Source: Geminocystis sp. NIES-3709
GTDB lineage: Bacteria; Cyanobacteriota; Cyanobacteriia; Cyanobacteriales; Cyanobacteriaceae
Assembly: GCF_001548115.1 (NCBI RefSeq)
Contig: NZ_AP014821.1
Location: 806,001 to 870,000, forward strand
DNA length: 64,000 nucleotides
Reading direction: 5' to 3'
Shown here: one piece after another, positions 47,437 to 57,800 of the stretch
Layout: every line of letters begins with the position of its first letter
Position numbering within the stretch: position 1 is the stretch's first letter
The notes under the pieces: model-generated
Database searches by the model: none
Told to the model about the DNA's origin: nothing
What the model saw: only the letters and a program-made list of their open reading frames with translations
Made by a program: the position numbers and the translations under genes

Positions 47437-48549
47437 ATGGCTGAATCTTATTTATTAGAAAAATTAGCATCGGTAGAAAGCACATTTACCGAATTAACTC
47501 GTCGATTAGGAGATCCGGATATTGCCACCAATCCCGATGAATTGCAAAAAATAGCAAAAATGCGATCGTCTTTGGAAGAAACGGTTATAACTTATCAAGA
47601 ATGGCAAAAAGCACAATTGGACTTAAAAGGTGCAAAAGAAATTTATAAAGAGTCTAACGCAGATCCGGAAATGAAGGAATTAGCAGGGTTAGAAATTGAT
47701 GAATTAGAGGAAAAAATTGAGCAGTTAGAAAAACAACTCAAACTATTATTACTACCCCGTGACCCTAATGATGACAAAAATATTATGTTAGAAATTCGTG
47801 CGGGTACTGGCGGTGATGAAGCTAGTATTTGGGCGGGAGACTTAGTGCGAATGTACTCAAGATATGCGGAAACTGTTAATTGGAATGTGAAACTTTTAAG
47901 TGAATCTCCTGCCGAAATGGGAGGATTTAAAGAGGCGATTCTCGAAATTACGGGGGATAGTGTCTATAGTAAACTCAAATTTGAAGCAGGAGTACATCGA
48001 GTACAACGAGTACCTTTAACAGAAGCAGGAGGACGAGTTCACACTTCCACAGCGACAGTGGCAATTATGCCTGAAGTGGATGAGGTAGAAGTACACATCG
48101 ATCCTAAAGACATTGAACTAACAACCGCTCGATCAGGGGGTGCTGGAGGACAAAATGTTAATAAGGTGGAAACTGCGGTAGATTTGATGCACAAACCAAC
48201 GGGAATTCGAGTTTTTTGTACGGAAGAACGATCGCAGTTAAAAAACCGTGAACGGGCGATGCAAATTTTACGAGCAAAACTCTATGAAATTAAAATGAAG
48301 GAACAACAGGACGAAGTAACCTCTATGCGTCGCTCTCAGGTTGGTACGGGCGCTCGATCGGAGAAAATTCGTACTTACAACTATAAAGATAACCGAGCAA
48401 CAGATCATCGACTGGGTAGAAACTTTGATTTGAACAGTGTATTAGAAGGAAAAATCGAAGATGTGATACAGGCTTGTATTGGTCAAGATCAACAAGAAAG
48501 ATTAGAACAAATGGCCGCATCTCCTACCACTGCGGAAGCCTTAATTTAG
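47437..48549 (+). CDS. prfA: Peptide chain release factor 1
   Basis: Class I release factor for UAG and UAA, 370 residues. The catalytic GGQ motif is in [19 protein letters not shown]. The stop-codon recognition region (PxT-type) and [20 protein letters not shown] are intact. [20 protein letters not shown] and [20 protein letters not shown] fit RF1. The gene stands alone. Confidence 0.96.
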   Translation: MAESYLLEKLASVESTFTELTRRLGDPDIATNPDELQKIAKMRSSLEETVITYQEWQKAQLDLKGAKEIYKESNADPEMKELAGLEIDELEEKIEQLEKQLKLLLLPRDPNDDKNIMLEIRAGTGGDEASIWAGDLVRMYSRYAETVNWNVKLLSESPAEMGGFKEAILEITGDSVYSKLKFEAGVHRVQRVPLTEAGGRVHTSTATVAIMPEVDEVEVHIDPKDIELTTARSGGAGGQNVNKVETAVDLMHKPTGIRVFCTEERSQLKNRERAMQILRAKLYEIKMKEQQDEVTSMRRSQVGTGARSEKIRTYNYKDNRATDHRLGRNFDLNSVLEGKIEDVIQACIGQDQQERLEQMAASPTTAEALI

Positions 48550-48590
48550 TCAGTGCTGAAAAAGTATTTTGGTTTGGTAGAGACAAGGTT

Positions 48591-48618
48591 TTAGGTATTA
48601 GGCATTAGGTATTAGGTA
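48591..48618. repeat. Heptamer short tandem repeat after prfA
   Basis: TTAGGTA, TTAGGCA, TTAGGTA, TTAGGTA in tandem about 40 bases after the prfA stop. Confidence 0.75.
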
Positions 48619-48797
48619 AAGAATTGATAAACAACTATCAATAATTGATTTCCTCCTCGATTAATTTAGTTAAATAATTGAACGAAAATTGAAAAATTAA
48701 CCTAAAACCTAAAGGTATCGAGTCTAAAACTTACCTAAATCAAAAATTTTTGCGTTGAACTCAAGTAACTTTACGATCGCCTTTAAGAATCCTGTGA

Positions 48798-50363
48798 CTA
48801 AATTCTAACAAGTTCTTTTGTTTTTGTTATAGGTGCAGTGAGTGCTTCTTCTAAATCCGCACAGCCTAATTTTTGCTCAAGAATATTAAACACTTCTCGC
48901 CCGAAATCTAAAGGGTTTTGTTTCCATGCCTGTAAACACACTTCGCCAAAAAATGATCCTAATGGTTCGGGGTTCCAAAGCAGTTTTTTAGCTGTCCAAG
49001 GCATCATACTCATAGGGTTGTAGCCTTCTTTAAGAATGTTTTTTTCTAGGGCGTATTCTTCTAAGTGAGTATGGGGTTGTAAACCAATGAAGAAGATTGC
49101 CGGTTCAACTTTATCACTACCAAAAATATTTTCTAATTCTCGATGATAAGCGATCGTTTGGCGAATAGTATCAAAAGTTTCATCTATAACATTAAAAGAG
49201 TAGTTAACCGAAACCACATCATTAAATCCTGCGGTTTTTAAATCCCGACAATTTTGTAAGACATTTCTTAGGTTATAACCCATGCGCATTTTACGCACTA
49301 ATTCCTGTGAACCGCTAGTTATACCAATCTCAAAGTAATTCATCCCCGTTTTTACCATCAAATCACATAATTCAGGGGTAAGATTGTCAGCACGAATGTA
49401 GGAAGCCCAGTGTATATTCTGCATACCAGATTCAGCTATTTTTGTCAAGAGTTCGATCGCATCATTTATATACATTTTTGCCGGAATAAATTGAGCATCA
49501 GTAAACCAGAAATTGCGAATACCTCGATCGTACAATTGACGCATTTCCCTTACTACTTCTTCCGCAGGGTTGATTCTAACCTGTTTACCTTCAACTACTG
49601 TATAGACACAATAACAACAATTATGGGGGCAACCGCGCTTAGTTTGTACCCCAATATAAAAGTCATTTTCTTGAAAATAATAATCAAATTCTGTCCAAAT
49701 ATTCGCAATATAATCGTAATTACAGGCAGTTTTTTCGAGAGGGCTAGGTTGTTCATGAATTAAGCCTTTTCTTGGTTCATTACTCCCCACTACATAACAA
49801 CGCTCATTAGTAAAATCTTGGTTAGTGAGAATTTTCTCCATCAAGGTTTCTCCCTCTCCCACTGATACGATCGTACCTTTTGGTAATTCGGTTTTCAACT
49901 GTTCATAAAAGACACTTACTGCACCACCGCCCACCATCACTTTAACATTGGAATTATACTTACTAGCTTGTTTTAAGCCTTTTTTAATTAGTCTTGCATT
50001 ACGCCACAATTCCCCATAATAAGCCGTTGCTACCTTTAAACCACCGAATGCACCTCTCAATCTAATTAACGGATTTTTGGCATAATAAAACTCAAAAGCA
50101 TTTTGTAACGGATTGCCTCCTCTACCACCAACAGGGGCATAAATTTGAATATCCCGCCATGAATAAACTAACATGGTAGGCTTAAATTCATCAATACATT
50201 CTATCAAAGCTCGATCGAAATCTAAAGGAGGTACTGTGCCTAAATCGAAGATTTTTTGTTCTATTTCAGGAAATAATTTATGTACATGATCAGCTAAATA
50301 TACAACACCAATAGGGAAGATTGGGTTACAAGGAAGTCTCAGGTATAATATTTTTTCTGTCAT
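48798..50363 (-). CDS. B12-binding-type radical SAM protein (PSII high-light acclimation family)
   Basis: A 521-residue protein. The N-terminal third is a cobalamin-binding-like domain (LRLPCNPIFPIGVVYLADHV, VLVYSW-type strand LVYSWRDIQIYAPVGGRGGN). The radical SAM cluster motif is GCPHNCCYCVY (CxxxCxxC), followed by YDRGIRNFWFTDAQFIP. The N-terminal sequence matches cyanobacterial proteins annotated as PSII high-light acclimation radical SAM proteins, as best I recall. The reaction is unknown to me. It would act in the cytoplasm. Confidence 0.85.
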   Translation of the reverse strand: MTEKILYLRLPCNPIFPIGVVYLADHVHKLFPEIEQKIFDLGTVPPLDFDRALIECIDEFKPTMLVYSWRDIQIYAPVGGRGGNPLQNAFEFYYAKNPLIRLRGAFGGLKVATAYYGELWRNARLIKKGLKQASKYNSNVKVMVGGGAVSVFYEQLKTELPKGTIVSVGEGETLMEKILTNQDFTNERCYVVGSNEPRKGLIHEQPSPLEKTACNYDYIANIWTEFDYYFQENDFYIGVQTKRGCPHNCCYCVYTVVEGKQVRINPAEEVVREMRQLYDRGIRNFWFTDAQFIPAKMYINDAIELLTKIAESGMQNIHWASYIRADNLTPELCDLMVKTGMNYFEIGITSGSQELVRKMRMGYNLRNVLQNCRDLKTAGFNDVVSVNYSFNVIDETFDTIRQTIAYHRELENIFGSDKVEPAIFFIGLQPHTHLEEYALEKNILKEGYNPMSMMPWTAKKLLWNPEPLGSFFGEVCLQAWKQNPLDFGREVFNILEQKLGCADLEEALTAPITKTKELVRI

Positions 50364-50683
50364 GATTTTTAAAATTCCTTAACTAAATGAGAGTAAACGG
50401 TTTTAATAGATAACTTTCTTTCTCATCTATCTTAATATATTTTTACATTAGGCATTTTTTAAATCAATTTTTCTTATTTTACCTTTTGCCTATCTTCACC
50501 GATAATTTTATATGGAACTGACTGAGATTAATATTAAACTATCCAACTTCTATGGGTTTTAGCTTACTGGGATTTTCAGTAATTTTCTTTTATTGAACTC
50601 AGGCTTTAAATTCCTAAGTAATTAATTGTTAATTTTCTGTTATAATCCTTGCTTATTGTTGTTTAAATAGAGTAAATTCCGCT
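50364..50683. other. Divergent gene-free region
   Basis: About 320 bases between the divergent radical SAM and ABC ATPase genes. Promoters for both must lie here but I cannot assign them. No riboswitch or RNA signature seen. Confidence 0.4.
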
Positions 50684-51946
50684 TTGGCACAGGTTATTAT
50701 CGACAATCTCTACAAAACCTATACTCCCTCTGGCACTAAGTTTTCTCCCTCTTTTGCTTTGGGAGTGTCTGGAGTCAATAACTCTCCTGAAATACAGGAA
50801 AATTCTTCAACTTCAACGAATGTATTAAAAGGAATTAATCTGAAAATTCATGATGGGGAGTTTATGGTGTTAGTAGGTGCTTCTGGATGTGGTAAAAGTA
50901 CTTTATTGCGTTTGATTGCTGGATTAGAAGAAATTAGTGGTGGTAAAATTATAATTGGCGATCGCATTGTGAATGATTTACCACCCAAAGCGAGGGATAT
51001 AGCGATGGTATTCCAAAATTATGCCCTTTATCCTCATCTGAGTGTTTATGATAACATTGCCTTTGGCTTACGGCGGATGAATCAACAAATCTCCTTTACT
51101 CCAGTTGATAAAATTTTGACTACCGTCACGAGAAAGTTACCAGAAAAATGGTGTTATCTTTCCGAAAGTGAAAAAGAAATTCAGAAAAAAGTCAATATCG
51201 TTGCTGAAATGTTGCAAATCGATCACTTGTTAAAACGTCTGCCAAAACAACTATCAGGAGGACAAAAACAACGGGTTGCATTAGGAAGAGCGATCGCTCG
51301 TAACCCTCATGTATTTTTGATGGATGAGCCTTTATCTAACCTTGATGCTAAATTGAGAACAGAAACACGAGGACAAATAGTTAAACTACAAAAACAGTTA
51401 GGAGTGACAACGATTTATGTAACTCATGATCAAACAGAAGCCATGACGATGGGCGATCGTATTGCAATTATGAATCAAGGAGAAATTCAACAAGTGTCCA
51501 CTCCTTTAGAAATATATCATCAACCTATTAATAAATTTGTTGCGCAATTTATTGGTAGTCCTCCCATGAATTTTCTTGAGGTAAACTATCAAAAACCAGA
51601 TTTAATTATTCATTCTCACTTTAAACTATCTTTATCCTCTAAGTGGCAGGATGTTTTTAAACAATATAATTATGAGAAAATTTGGTTAGGAATTAGACCA
51701 GAGTATTTTATATTATCTCCAGAATTAGACAATAATATTCCCGTGATAGTTAATCTTGTAGAAGCATTGGGAAATGAGTCTATTTTAACGGTAAATTTAC
51801 TAGGAGAGAAACAGCAAAATTTACAAGTAAAATTATTTACTGATAAGACAATAAAAATAGGAGATAAATTAAACTTAAGTATAAACTTAGATAAAGTTAG
51901 TTTCTTTGACTATTATCAAGAAAAGAATATTAGTTTTATCGATTAA
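50684..51946 (+). CDS. CUT1-type ABC transporter ATPase with extra insertions
   Basis: A MalK-type ATPase of 420 residues (TTG start), longer than the usual 360. Walker A is VGASGCGKSTLLRLIAGL, Q-loop FQNYALYPH, signature LSGGQKQRVALGRAIA, Walker B VFLMDEPLSNLD, switch VTHDQTEAMTM. Extra segments lie at residues about 15-45 (between strand 1 and Walker A, Ser/Asn-rich) and about 135-165 (RKLPEKWCYLSESEKEIQKK, before the signature). A regulatory OB-like domain follows. It is 18 bases upstream of the next gene and likely co-transcribed. Substrate unknown. Confidence 0.88.
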   Translation: MAQVIIDNLYKTYTPSGTKFSPSFALGVSGVNNSPEIQENSSTSTNVLKGINLKIHDGEFMVLVGASGCGKSTLLRLIAGLEEISGGKIIIGDRIVNDLPPKARDIAMVFQNYALYPHLSVYDNIAFGLRRMNQQISFTPVDKILTTVTRKLPEKWCYLSESEKEIQKKVNIVAEMLQIDHLLKRLPKQLSGGQKQRVALGRAIARNPHVFLMDEPLSNLDAKLRTETRGQIVKLQKQLGVTTIYVTHDQTEAMTMGDRIAIMNQGEIQQVSTPLEIYHQPINKFVAQFIGSPPMNFLEVNYQKPDLIIHSHFKLSLSSKWQDVFKQYNYEKIWLGIRPEYFILSPELDNNIPVIVNLVEALGNESILTVNLLGEKQQNLQVKLFTDKTIKIGDKLNLSINLDKVSFFDYYQEKNISFID

Positions 51947-51964
51947 AATTAAGCACAAAATACT

Positions 51965-53488
51965 ATGATTAAAACATCTTTTTTTCGAGTACCCATAGAT
52001 AAAATATGCTTTACAGTGATTGCAAGTCTTAGTTTTGTCATAGTAATTTTAGTCGGTGGTAGTAAACTTTGTCAGAATAATGAGTGTTTGTTTAAAAATC
52101 AACCTCATGTAGAAGAATTTAGTTGGGAAAATCAAAAAATAAGTAATAAAGATTATGGATTTTCTCTAACATTCGATCGACCTATGTCTCAAGAAAGTGT
52201 AGAACAAAATTTAAAAATAGAACCTCCTTTAGATGGCAAAATAAGTTGGTCAGGAAAAAGGTTAGTTTATACTCTCAATAATGTAATTTCCTATGGTAAA
52301 AATTATCGTTTATCAGTCAAAAATGCTCAAGAAAAATTTAGAAGTAATTTAGGTGCACAGATAGAACCTTTTGTGGCAGAATTTCAGAGTAGAGATCGTG
52401 CTTTTGCTTATATTGGCAGTCAAGAAGAAGAAAGTGGACGACTAATTCTCAATAATTCTACAAAACAAAATAAAACTATTCTAACTCCAGAACATTTAAC
52501 AGTAGTGGACTTTAAATTCACTCCTGACTCTGAAAAAATTGTCTTTTCTGCTATTGATGAAAGCAAAAAACATGAGGATTTCAAAAAACTAGATATTTAT
52601 GAAGTTTCTACCGGTTTATCTAATGATTTAACCACAAAAATACCAACTCAATTAAGATTAGTTTTAGATGGAGAAGAATATCAGAATAATAAGTTTGATT
52701 TAGCGGGAAAAAATGGAGAGATTCTCATCGTTCAAAGGATAAAATATGATAATCCTGAAGATTTTGATCTGTGGAAAGTTGAAGTTGGAAAAATTCCTCA
52801 AAGACTAAATACAAAAGGTGGAGATTTTATTATAACTCCAGATAGACAAGCCATCGCCATTGCTCAAGGAGAAGGAATCGCTATTATACCGATAGAAAAT
52901 CAAGAAAATGATCAATCAGTTAATTTTTTACCGAAATATGGGCAAGTTGTTACTTTTTCAGCAGAAGGTGATAGTGCGGTGATGATCAATTATAATAAAG
53001 ATGATTCTGAATTACGTTATACTCGATCGTTATTTTATGTGAATAATCAAGGCATTGAGAAAGAATTAATAAACATAGATGGCTCAATTATTGATTGTAA
53101 ATTTAATCAAAATGGGAAACAATTATTTTGTTTATTAACGAAGTTAACAGAAACTGAAACTGAATTTCAAGAAAAACCTTATTTTGTAGCGATCGATATT
53201 AACTCAGGAGAGATAATTCCTTTAGTAGCGTTGCCTAAATTTCAGGATATGAAAATAAGCATTGCACCCGACGGATTTGGAATATTATTTGATCAATTAA
53301 TAACAGAAAATGATGTTCCTCAAAACTCCTTAAAAACTGCCTTACCTGATGATGATTTACTCACCGATTCCGCCGAATTAATTCTAAGCAGTCGATTGTG
53401 GTTATTAACATTACCTTCTCCAGAATCAACACAACCGCAATTACAAGAATTACCGATCGCAGGATTTAAACCCCAATGGAGTCCATAA
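51965..53488 (+). CDS. Membrane-anchored protein with Ig-like and TolB-propeller-like domains
   Basis: A 507-residue protein. The N-terminal anchor is FTVIASLSFVIVILVG. Residues about 55-130 look like a bacterial Ig-like fold (FSLTFDRPMSQESVEQNLKI). The rest resembles a TolB/WD-like beta-propeller, with repeats such as VVDFKFTPDSEKIVFSAIDE and KISIAPDGFGILFDQL. The domain would face the periplasm. Its partner in the operon is the upstream ATPase. Function unknown. Confidence 0.65.
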   Translation: MIKTSFFRVPIDKICFTVIASLSFVIVILVGGSKLCQNNECLFKNQPHVEEFSWENQKISNKDYGFSLTFDRPMSQESVEQNLKIEPPLDGKISWSGKRLVYTLNNVISYGKNYRLSVKNAQEKFRSNLGAQIEPFVAEFQSRDRAFAYIGSQEEESGRLILNNSTKQNKTILTPEHLTVVDFKFTPDSEKIVFSAIDESKKHEDFKKLDIYEVSTGLSNDLTTKIPTQLRLVLDGEEYQNNKFDLAGKNGEILIVQRIKYDNPEDFDLWKVEVGKIPQRLNTKGGDFIITPDRQAIAIAQGEGIAIIPIENQENDQSVNFLPKYGQVVTFSAEGDSAVMINYNKDDSELRYTRSLFYVNNQGIEKELINIDGSIIDCKFNQNGKQLFCLLTKLTETETEFQEKPYFVAIDINSGEIIPLVALPKFQDMKISIAPDGFGILFDQLITENDVPQNSLKTALPDDDLLTDSAELILSSRLWLLTLPSPESTQPQLQELPIAGFKPQWSP

Positions 53489-53554
53489 AGTATAAAAATT
53501 AAAAACAGAGAATAGATAGTTAATTAAGGTTTTGTAATTATTATTAAGTTGACT

Positions 53555-54196
53555 CTAATTACATAAAATAGAAGGACAAACATTCATTTCCTTAGTTTCT
53601 TCTTTCGTTTCTGAAGAAGGAATGGGATTAGGATTACTATTCAAAACTTCTCCTTCCTTGGGATTGTCGGTATTTTCCGTCACTTCTGCTGTCTGTAAGA
53701 AATCATCTATAGGAACTACAAATTTCCCCTCTGGATCTCTACTTACAGGCGTACCACCTACTCTGGCGGCATTACTAAAAAGACTTTTTAAAATTTCGTT
53801 AGAGTTGTCACTTGACTGTAAGGTAATCAACAATCCATCTTTAATACAAGTATATCCTTTTCCGGGGAACTTTTGACCTACGCAAATTACAGGCAAGTTT
53901 TTTTGAACTCCAGTAGTTACAAATTTTAATTTTCCACTATCAGAAAATTTTTGAAATCTGGTGGTTACTTCTTGACATCTTTTTTGAGGTGTCCACCCTG
54001 AATTGCGAAAAAATTCACTTTGCCAAGTAATTAGCTGTATTCTTCCTCTCGGAGTATCAACTATAGTGGTGGGAATACCTTGATTATTAATACATTTATA
54101 GGTATTTTTAGCTCCTTGTGCTTGAATAGTGTTTGTTATTCCTACCCAAAATAATCCACTGAAAATCAATAATCTGTTGATAAAATGAATATTCAT
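53555..54196 (-). CDS. COP23-domain secreted protein
   Basis: A 213-residue protein with a signal peptide (FINRLLIFSGLFWVGITN). The domain has YKCINNQGIPTTIVDTPRGR, RIQLITWQSEFF, GWTPQKRCQEVTTRFQ and GKLKFVTTGVQKNLPVICVG, which match circadian oscillating protein COP23 of cyanobacteria. The C-terminus is a Ser/Pro/Glu-rich tail ending NVCPSILCN. Role unknown beyond the circadian-cycle membrane protein in the type strain. Confidence 0.85.
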   Translation of the reverse strand: MNIHFINRLLIFSGLFWVGITNTIQAQGAKNTYKCINNQGIPTTIVDTPRGRIQLITWQSEFFRNSGWTPQKRCQEVTTRFQKFSDSGKLKFVTTGVQKNLPVICVGQKFPGKGYTCIKDGLLITLQSSDNSNEILKSLFSNAARVGGTPVSRDPEGKFVVPIDDFLQTAEVTENTDNPKEGEVLNSNPNPIPSSETKEETKEMNVCPSILCN

Positions 54197-54712
54197 ACAC
54201 TAACCCCTTTTAATTTTTCAAACTTACTTACGTAATTATACTTGATTTTATTTTTGTGTACTATTATTATTTTTTGCACATTAAAAATAGTATAACAATT
54301 CCAAATAAGTCAATGTAAAAAATTAATCAAAAAGCCAAGAAAGAAAAGGGATTATTTTTAATAATATTTCGTTATAAATTTTTTTATTCTTCCAAATCAT
54401 TTATTTTTTTAATCATAATCGATCGAAACTTATTTATGATTTCATTAAACTAAGATAGTATGTTTTACTAAATACTATTGTATGTCTAAATTCTCCAACA
54501 TCGATCGTTAAGCTAAGACGCATTTAACTTACTTCTTCACCTTGATTGAATTTGCATCCACAAATTGACTGAAAATAAGAATCTCAAAATGTCAATCGTA
54601 TTATGACGACTGCTATATTTTTGTGAGAATTATAGAAGTTGTAAGTTGAGTCCATAATATAATGTAAAGTATGATTGATATTTACTACATCACCTCAATA
54701 AAAATGAGTTAA
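54197..54712. other. Gene-free region
   Basis: About 516 bases, AT-rich, between the COP23 and methyltransferase genes; no credible frame and no RNA signature. It marks the edge of the accessory stretch to the right. Confidence 0.4.
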
Positions 54713-55750
54713 TTAAGGAATACCTTTCCAAAATAATTTAGAAGTCAAAATATTAGTCTCATTGGGTATGTATAAAAGATCAGTTTGACTATTAATAGTC
54801 TGCAAAATGGATTTTAATACATTAACAACTACACTATTCCCGAATTGTTTATAAGCAATATTATTGCTATTACTAATAATAAAATCATCAGGAAAACCCA
54901 TAATTCTAGCACATTCTCTCGGTGCTAATTTCCTGATTTTACCATTAATTAAATAAATACCAGTTTTTGCACCAATACCGCCACCATAAGCAGATAATGT
55001 GATAGCATGACCAAGTTGATGATAAATTCTTTCACCCTGTCCACCCTTATTAATCGTGCCGATTCTAATCGGTTTTTGTGGATAATTACCTAAAATATCT
55101 CTAGTTATCTCTAAATTTTCTTGAATTTTTATATCACTTCTATTAATAATAAAATCCTTAGTTTCTGAGTCATCTAAACAAAAGTCTATTAAACTGGTTG
55201 CCTTACTATAACTATTAGGAAAAGTAAACTTTTTAACCTTTAAATCTTTTCTAAAACCTAAAATATAGATTCTTTCTCGCTTTTGAGGTACACCAAAATT
55301 AGAAGCATTTAAGACTTGATAAAAAACATCATAACCAATTTCATTTAAACTATTTTTAACAACTTTTAAGGTTTTTCCCTCATCATGTTTAGCAAAATTT
55401 TTCACATTTTCTAAGATTAATAACGACGGTTGATGATATTTAGCAATTCTCACAATATCAAAAAATAATGTACCCCTAGTATCATTAAATCCTAATTGTT
55501 TTCCTGAAATACTAAAAGCTTGACAAGGAAAACCAGCACACAAAATATCATGACTAGGAATTTCTTTTTCGGGAATTATTGTTATATCTCCTTCAGGTAA
55601 AATACCGTAATTTTTTAAGTAAATTTCCTGACAATATTTATCCCATTCAGAAGCAAAAACACACTTAGCACCATAGTAACTTAATGCTTGATGAAAACCG
55701 CCAATTCCTGCGAATAAATCACTAAATTTTACATCTTTTAAAACTTTCAT
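54713..55750 (-). CDS. C5-cytosine DNA methyltransferase
   Basis: A 345-residue 5-methylcytosine methyltransferase. Motif I is DLFAGIGGFHQAL, motif IV is AGFPCQAFS with the catalytic Cys, motif VI is LILENVKNF, motif VIII is QKRERIYILGF, and the C-terminal motif X is YKQFGNSVVV. No restriction endonuclease gene is adjacent. Its ATG directly follows the DUF5615 stop (TAA-ATG), so DUF433, DUF5615 and the methyltransferase form one transcript. It may be an orphan. The recognition site cannot be read from sequence; CGATCG (HIP1 core), which some cyanobacterial methylases target, is a guess. Confidence 0.92.
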   Translation of the reverse strand: MKVLKDVKFSDLFAGIGGFHQALSYYGAKCVFASEWDKYCQEIYLKNYGILPEGDITIIPEKEIPSHDILCAGFPCQAFSISGKQLGFNDTRGTLFFDIVRIAKYHQPSLLILENVKNFAKHDEGKTLKVVKNSLNEIGYDVFYQVLNASNFGVPQKRERIYILGFRKDLKVKKFTFPNSYSKATSLIDFCLDDSETKDFIINRSDIKIQENLEITRDILGNYPQKPIRIGTINKGGQGERIYHQLGHAITLSAYGGGIGAKTGIYLINGKIRKLAPRECARIMGFPDDFIISNSNNIAYKQFGNSVVVNVLKSILQTINSQTDLLYIPNETNILTSKLFWKGIP

Positions 55751-56122
55751 TTATTCATTTTTAACAGGTAAATATCGCACACGATAATTCTTATCTTTGA
55801 TAGTAATAATTGCCCCATTTTCTAGGATATTTTGACATTCTTGTAAAACAGGATTTAATTTAGATAAAACATAATCAGGATTTGCTTTTTCTAATCTAAA
55901 AATAATCACACTTGGCAAAGAATCACCACTAAAAGCTAACAATTCCCCAAAATCCAAATCGAAAGTTAAAATTATCCTTCTTTCTTCCTTGGCCTTGACA
56001 ATAATATTTTCATCAGAGAGTTTTTGTAATTTTTCATCTCTAAGATGTATGGCATCATAACCATAATTTCGCAGAGTATTGATTACAGTTTGAGAAACTC
56101 CCATATCACCTAAAAATTTCAT
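55751..56122 (-). CDS. DUF5615 PIN-like protein (putative toxin)
   Basis: A 123-residue small protein. FLGDMGVSQTVINTLRNYGY and VKAKEERRIILTFDLDFGEL, with the acidic residues Asp in LTFDLDFG, fit the DUF5615 (PIN-like) family, usually paired with DUF433. It overlaps the DUF433 gene by four bases and abuts the methyltransferase start. Predicted nuclease-type toxin; activity not shown. Confidence 0.85.
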   Translation of the reverse strand: MKFLGDMGVSQTVINTLRNYGYDAIHLRDEKLQKLSDENIIVKAKEERRIILTFDLDFGELLAFSGDSLPSVIIFRLEKANPDYVLSKLNPVLQECQNILENGAIITIKDKNYRVRYLPVKNE

Positions 56123-56370
56123 GCCACTTTTTCCTCAAAAGAGTAAACTTTTTCATCTGCTAATAAAGCGGCATAGTTAAGGGAGGCTTGAATATCCTCT
56201 AATTCTAAATCAGGATACTCTGTTAAAATTTCATCGATCGTCATATCACTGGCTAACAATTTTAACACTAAAGCAACTGTAATGCGCATTCCTCGAATAC
56301 AAGCCCTTCCTCCCATGATTTCAGGGTTAAAGGTGATTCTTCCTAAGATAACTTTTGTATTTTCTATCAT
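56119..56370 (-). CDS. DUF433 protein (putative antitoxin)
   Basis: An 83-residue protein. ILGRITFNPEIMGGRACIRG, RITVALVLKLLASDMTIDEI and LTEYPDLELEDIQASLNYA match DUF433, the usual upstream partner of DUF5615. It contains a winged-helix-like DNA-binding fold and likely represses the operon. Overlaps the toxin gene (ATGA). Confidence 0.9.
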   Translation of the reverse strand: MIENTKVILGRITFNPEIMGGRACIRGMRITVALVLKLLASDMTIDEILTEYPDLELEDIQASLNYAALLADEKVYSFEEKVA

Positions 56371-56432
56371 CTTTTATTTGATTTTTGTATCTTAATTTTA
56401 TTGTATGGCATTATCTATTTGCTCGATCGCCA

Positions 56433-57800
56433 CTAAGATATTTTCAATCGTGTTTTTAAATTATCACGAGCAACATAAATAATTGTTTTACCTTTTCTTG
56501 CTTTAGTCGCTAAAAATAAATCTTTTTCAACTAATTGATTAAGATAATTTCTAGCTGTATTTGGTGTTAAACCTAAATCATTAGCGACTTGTTGAGCAGT
56601 AAATTCTTTACCGATATTTTTTAAGGCTTGTTTTAAAATTTCTAGGTGATTTTTATTTAATGTTTTGGCAACAATACTATTATCAATCCAGTCCATAAAT
56701 TCATAAAATTCAGTTTTTTTCTTGTCTATATATTCATATAAAGAATTAATGGCTTTAATGATTATATCTACTTGATGGTAAAGAAAATAAGTAAGATCAA
56801 AATCATCTGTTTCCACATAAATAAAGGCTTTATCATAATCATTTCTTTTCTGCTGAATAAATTTACTAATAGATATATATTCAAATAACCAATAACCAGA
56901 TTTTAGGATACTCCAATAAAAAATTGCTCTAGCAGTTCTACCATTTCCATCAGCAAAAGGATGAATATAAGCAATCATAAAATGTAAAATAATTGCCTTT
57001 ATAATAGGATGAATAAAATTACTATAATTATCACTATTATTATCTATTGTATTAGCAAACTCACATAGTTCTTGTAATCTTTCCACAATGGTTTGATAAT
57101 CTGGAGGGTGAAAGGAATTTTCATTATATAAATCAGAAACAAAAATATTATTATTATTTCTAAACTCTCCTGCTGTACCTTCATTTTCGATCGCATTATG
57201 AACAGCAATTTTATGCAATTCTAAAATAAATTCTATGGATAATTCCTCATCTTTTTTTTCCACAACTTTTTTCATCAACAGATAATTATTTAAAATCATT
57301 TGTTGTGATTTATCTTGAGGAGGAAGATTTTTACTAAGCATTTCTTTCGCCACTGTGCGAGTGGTTGATGCACCTTCAAGTTGAGAAGAAGTTATTGCTT
57401 CTTCCTGTATTAAACTTTGAACAAGGTAACGATTTTTTTCTGATTTAGTCACTAAATTACCATCACTAATATCTTTTCCTCCTCCTGTTAATTTATCGAT
57501 TTTATGGAGTTGAGCAAATAATGATTCAGGTACACAATAATGAAATACAGTATCTTTTTCTGCTTGTAATGGTAATTTTTTAGCAATGGAAGCCCGTGCC
57601 ATTTTTGTCGCAATCCATGCTAAATCTTCATTATCACCTTTTTTTACTCTCCATTGAAATTGATCCCAGTGTAAATATCTTCCTTTAGAATCGATCGATC
57701 TATATTCTGATTGTAATAAGAAAAACTCGTTATATTTTATTCCATTATTAATATTCTTTAAAAGTTGAGATACTGATTTTGGCTTTCTAATTTTTCCCAT
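56433..57800 (-). CDS. Fic-family protein with C-terminal winged helix
   Basis: A 455-residue Fic protein that would transfer AMP (or another nucleotide part) to a target protein. The active-site motif HPFADGNGRTARAIF is intact. The auto-inhibitory helix motif [S/T]xxxE[G/N] is present upstream as SSQLEG, in SSQLEGASTTRTVAK, so it is a class II, self-inhibited Fic. The C-terminus holds a helix-turn-helix (EFTAQQVANDLGLTPNTARN). I use the ATG at 57800; a GTG nine bases earlier is also in frame. Confidence 0.92.
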   Translation of the reverse strand: MGKIRKPKSVSQLLKNINNGIKYNEFFLLQSEYRSIDSKGRYLHWDQFQWRVKKGDNEDLAWIATKMARASIAKKLPLQAEKDTVFHYCVPESLFAQLHKIDKLTGGGKDISDGNLVTKSEKNRYLVQSLIQEEAITSSQLEGASTTRTVAKEMLSKNLPPQDKSQQMILNNYLLMKKVVEKKDEELSIEFILELHKIAVHNAIENEGTAGEFRNNNNIFVSDLYNENSFHPPDYQTIVERLQELCEFANTIDNNSDNYSNFIHPIIKAIILHFMIAYIHPFADGNGRTARAIFYWSILKSGYWLFEYISISKFIQQKRNDYDKAFIYVETDDFDLTYFLYHQVDIIIKAINSLYEYIDKKKTEFYEFMDWIDNSIVAKTLNKNHLEILKQALKNIGKEFTAQQVANDLGLTPNTARNYLNQLVEKDLFLATKARKGKTIIYVARDNLKTRLKIS

